Source: Rhodovarius lipocyclicus (GTDB lineage: Bacteria; Pseudomonadota; Alphaproteobacteria; Acetobacterales; Acetobacteraceae). Taken from it: a stretch of 64,000 nt of DNA. The translations under genes and the position numbers were made by a program. Within the stretch, counting starts at the first letter, position 1. Each line of letters opens with the position of its first letter. Positions 63,111-64,000 of this stretch are shown in pieces. Under the pieces are notes generated by a model. That model searched no databases, had not been told where the DNA came from, and saw only the letters and a list, made by a program, of their open reading frames with translations. The stretch is taken from assembly GCF_009900765.1 (NCBI RefSeq), contig NZ_JAAABL010000003.1, positions 1-64,000 on the forward strand. The letters are read 5' to 3'.

Positions 63111-64000
63111 TTATCGGCGGGGCTCTGGCAGCCCTGCATGGTCGAAAGTGACCGCCTTGATCAAGGCCCAGAGGTCACGCCCCGGGGCCAGGCCCAGCCG
63201 CTCCACGCTGTCCTGCGTGACGCGGGCGAGGATGATGGTGGGGCCGATGGCGAGGTGCAGGAACACCTCCCGCGCCTCGGCCGCCGGGGCGATGGCCACC
63301 AGCCGCACCGGCAGGATGTTGCGGGTGGAGATGTTGCGCGGTTCCTCCGTGGCCACCGCCACGTCGCGCGCGCGCAGGCGCAGGCGCATCACGCTGCCCG
63401 GGGCCTCCGGCCGCAGGCTGGTGACCAGTTCGCCGCCGGGAAAGCCGAGGCGCGTGATGCCGCCATGCGGGTCGTGCCCCAGCACGCAGACCGGCAGCAG
63501 CACGCCCGCATCGCGGCGCGCGGCCAGCGGCAGGTCGGTGCGGGCGGTCAGATCCTCCGGCCGGCCATGGGCCAGGATGCGGCCTTCGCGCAGCAGCACC
63601 AGGTGGTCGGCCAGCGCATCCACCTCATCCAGCGCGTGGGTCACGTACAGGATGGGCAGGCGCGCCGCGTCTCGCAGCCGGGCCAGGAAGGGCAGCACCT
63701 CCGCCCGCCTGCCGGAATCGAGGGCGGCCAGCGGCTCATCCATCAGCAGCAGGCGCGGGCGGGCCAGCAGGGCGCGGCCGAGTGCGACGCGCTGGCGCTC
63801 CCCGCCCGACAGCCCGGCCGGGCGGCGGCCCAGCAGATGGCCGATGCCGAGCAGCGCCACCACCTCCTCGAAAGCCGGGCCGGCCGCACCCCGGGGCGCG
63901 CGGCGCAGGCCGTAGCGCAGGTTGCTGTCCACCGACATGTGCGGGAACAGCCGGGCATCCTGGAAGACGGTGGCGCAGCGCCGGGCCTCGGGCGGCAGGG
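63111..64000 (-). CDS. modC: Molybdate ABC transporter ATP-binding protein ModC (N-terminus outside window)
   Basis: The frame is open from the window edge. Visible are the Q-loop VFQDARLFPHMSVDSN, signature LSGGERQRVALGRALL, Walker B LLLMDEPLAALD, switch VTHALDEVDALADH, and a C-terminal TOBE/Mop domain (about the last 70 residues, NILPVRLVAIAPA, VTQDSVERLGL), which is specific to ModC. Walker A lies beyond 64000. About 295 codons are present of a protein near 360. modA and modB are expected upstream on the minus strand. Confidence 0.93.
   Translation of the reverse strand, partial: LPPEARRCATVFQDARLFPHMSVDSNLRYGLRRAPRGAAGPAFEEVVALLGIGHLLGRRPAGLSGGERQRVALGRALLARPRLLLMDEPLAALDSGRRAEVLPFLARLRDAARLPILYVTHALDEVDALADHLVLLREGRILAHGRPEDLTARTDLPLAARRDAGVLLPVCVLGHDPHGGITRLGFPGGELVTSLRPEAPGSVMRLRLRARDVAVATEEPRNISTRNILPVRLVAIAPAAEAREVFLHLAIGPTIILARVTQDSVERLGLAPGRDLWALIKAVTFDHAGLPEPRR

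Noticed and set aside
60422-63151. A 909-codon plus-strand frame opposite the antiporter, ModE-like and ALDH genes
   Set aside because: Same reason: antisense low-complexity translation, no start signal.

Overview
The window is a gene-dense stretch of a high-GC (roughly 70%) proteobacterial chromosome with alphaproteobacterial gene order: glyA-nrdR-ribD-ribE-ribBX, tatB-tatC-serS, and rpmH-rnpA-yidD-yidC-yihA-argB. Together with the many stand-alone catabolic dehydrogenases and a tripartite-tricarboxylate type binding protein, this suggests a free-living Rhodospirillales member, most likely Acetobacteraceae (Roseomonas-like). That placement is inference from gene content, not a phylogeny. No rRNA, tRNA, CRISPR array, insertion sequence or prophage was seen.

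Layout. 1-3.9 kb: end of glyA, then nrdR and riboflavin genes, ending in a RibB fused to a degenerate RibA domain. 4.2-6.9 kb: a small secreted protein with a strong terminator, an acyl-CoA dehydrogenase relative without the usual catalytic glutamate, and an orphan ABC ATPase. 7.0-9.7 kb: tatB, tatC, serS. 9.7-17.5 kb (mostly minus strand): BenE-type transporter overlapping a penicillin-acylase-family hydrolase, Bug-type binding protein, glycosyltransferase, aldehyde dehydrogenase, and an SDR divergent from an HxlR regulator. 18-19.9 kb: patatin hydrolase coupled to 3-hydroxybutyrate dehydrogenase. 20.1-24.3 kb: housekeeping ribosome, membrane-insertase and arginine genes.

24.3-36.9 kb: accessory oxidoreductases (Ldh_2 type, DadA-like, GMC, GlcD-like, a ferric-reductase-like flavocytochrome), a MATE exporter, a class III aminotransferase, a Tim44-domain protein, a 76-residue remnant of a peptide-binding protein, and an unusually AT-rich 240 bp leader before a 61-residue membrane protein. 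37-43.6 kb: a 235-residue protein with features of the ExoY/CyaA/edema-factor class II adenylate cyclases, a cytoplasmic class A beta-lactamase-like serine hydrolase, an amidase, a KefB-type antiporter, a lone pxpA and a DhnA-type class I aldolase.

43.6-56 kb: a divergent histidine-utilisation locus. The minus arm is a 2OG-Fe(II)-type oxygenase, hutC, hutU, hutH, hutI and a thioesterase. The plus arm is a complete amino-acid ABC importer, hutF, an SDR and an enoyl-CoA hydratase. With HutF present the route should run histidine to urocanate to imidazolonepropionate to formiminoglutamate to formylglutamate, but no HutG deformylase lies in the window. 56-64 kb: LysR regulator, an 807-residue double glycosyltransferase, a second KefB-type antiporter, and a minus-strand run of modC (cut by the window end), an aldehyde dehydrogenase and a one-domain ModE-like regulator.

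The strongest candidate for something undescribed is the class II adenylate-cyclase-like protein at 36982-37689. The next are the glutamate-less acyl-CoA dehydrogenase relative (desulfinase-like) and the AT-rich element at 28145-28387.
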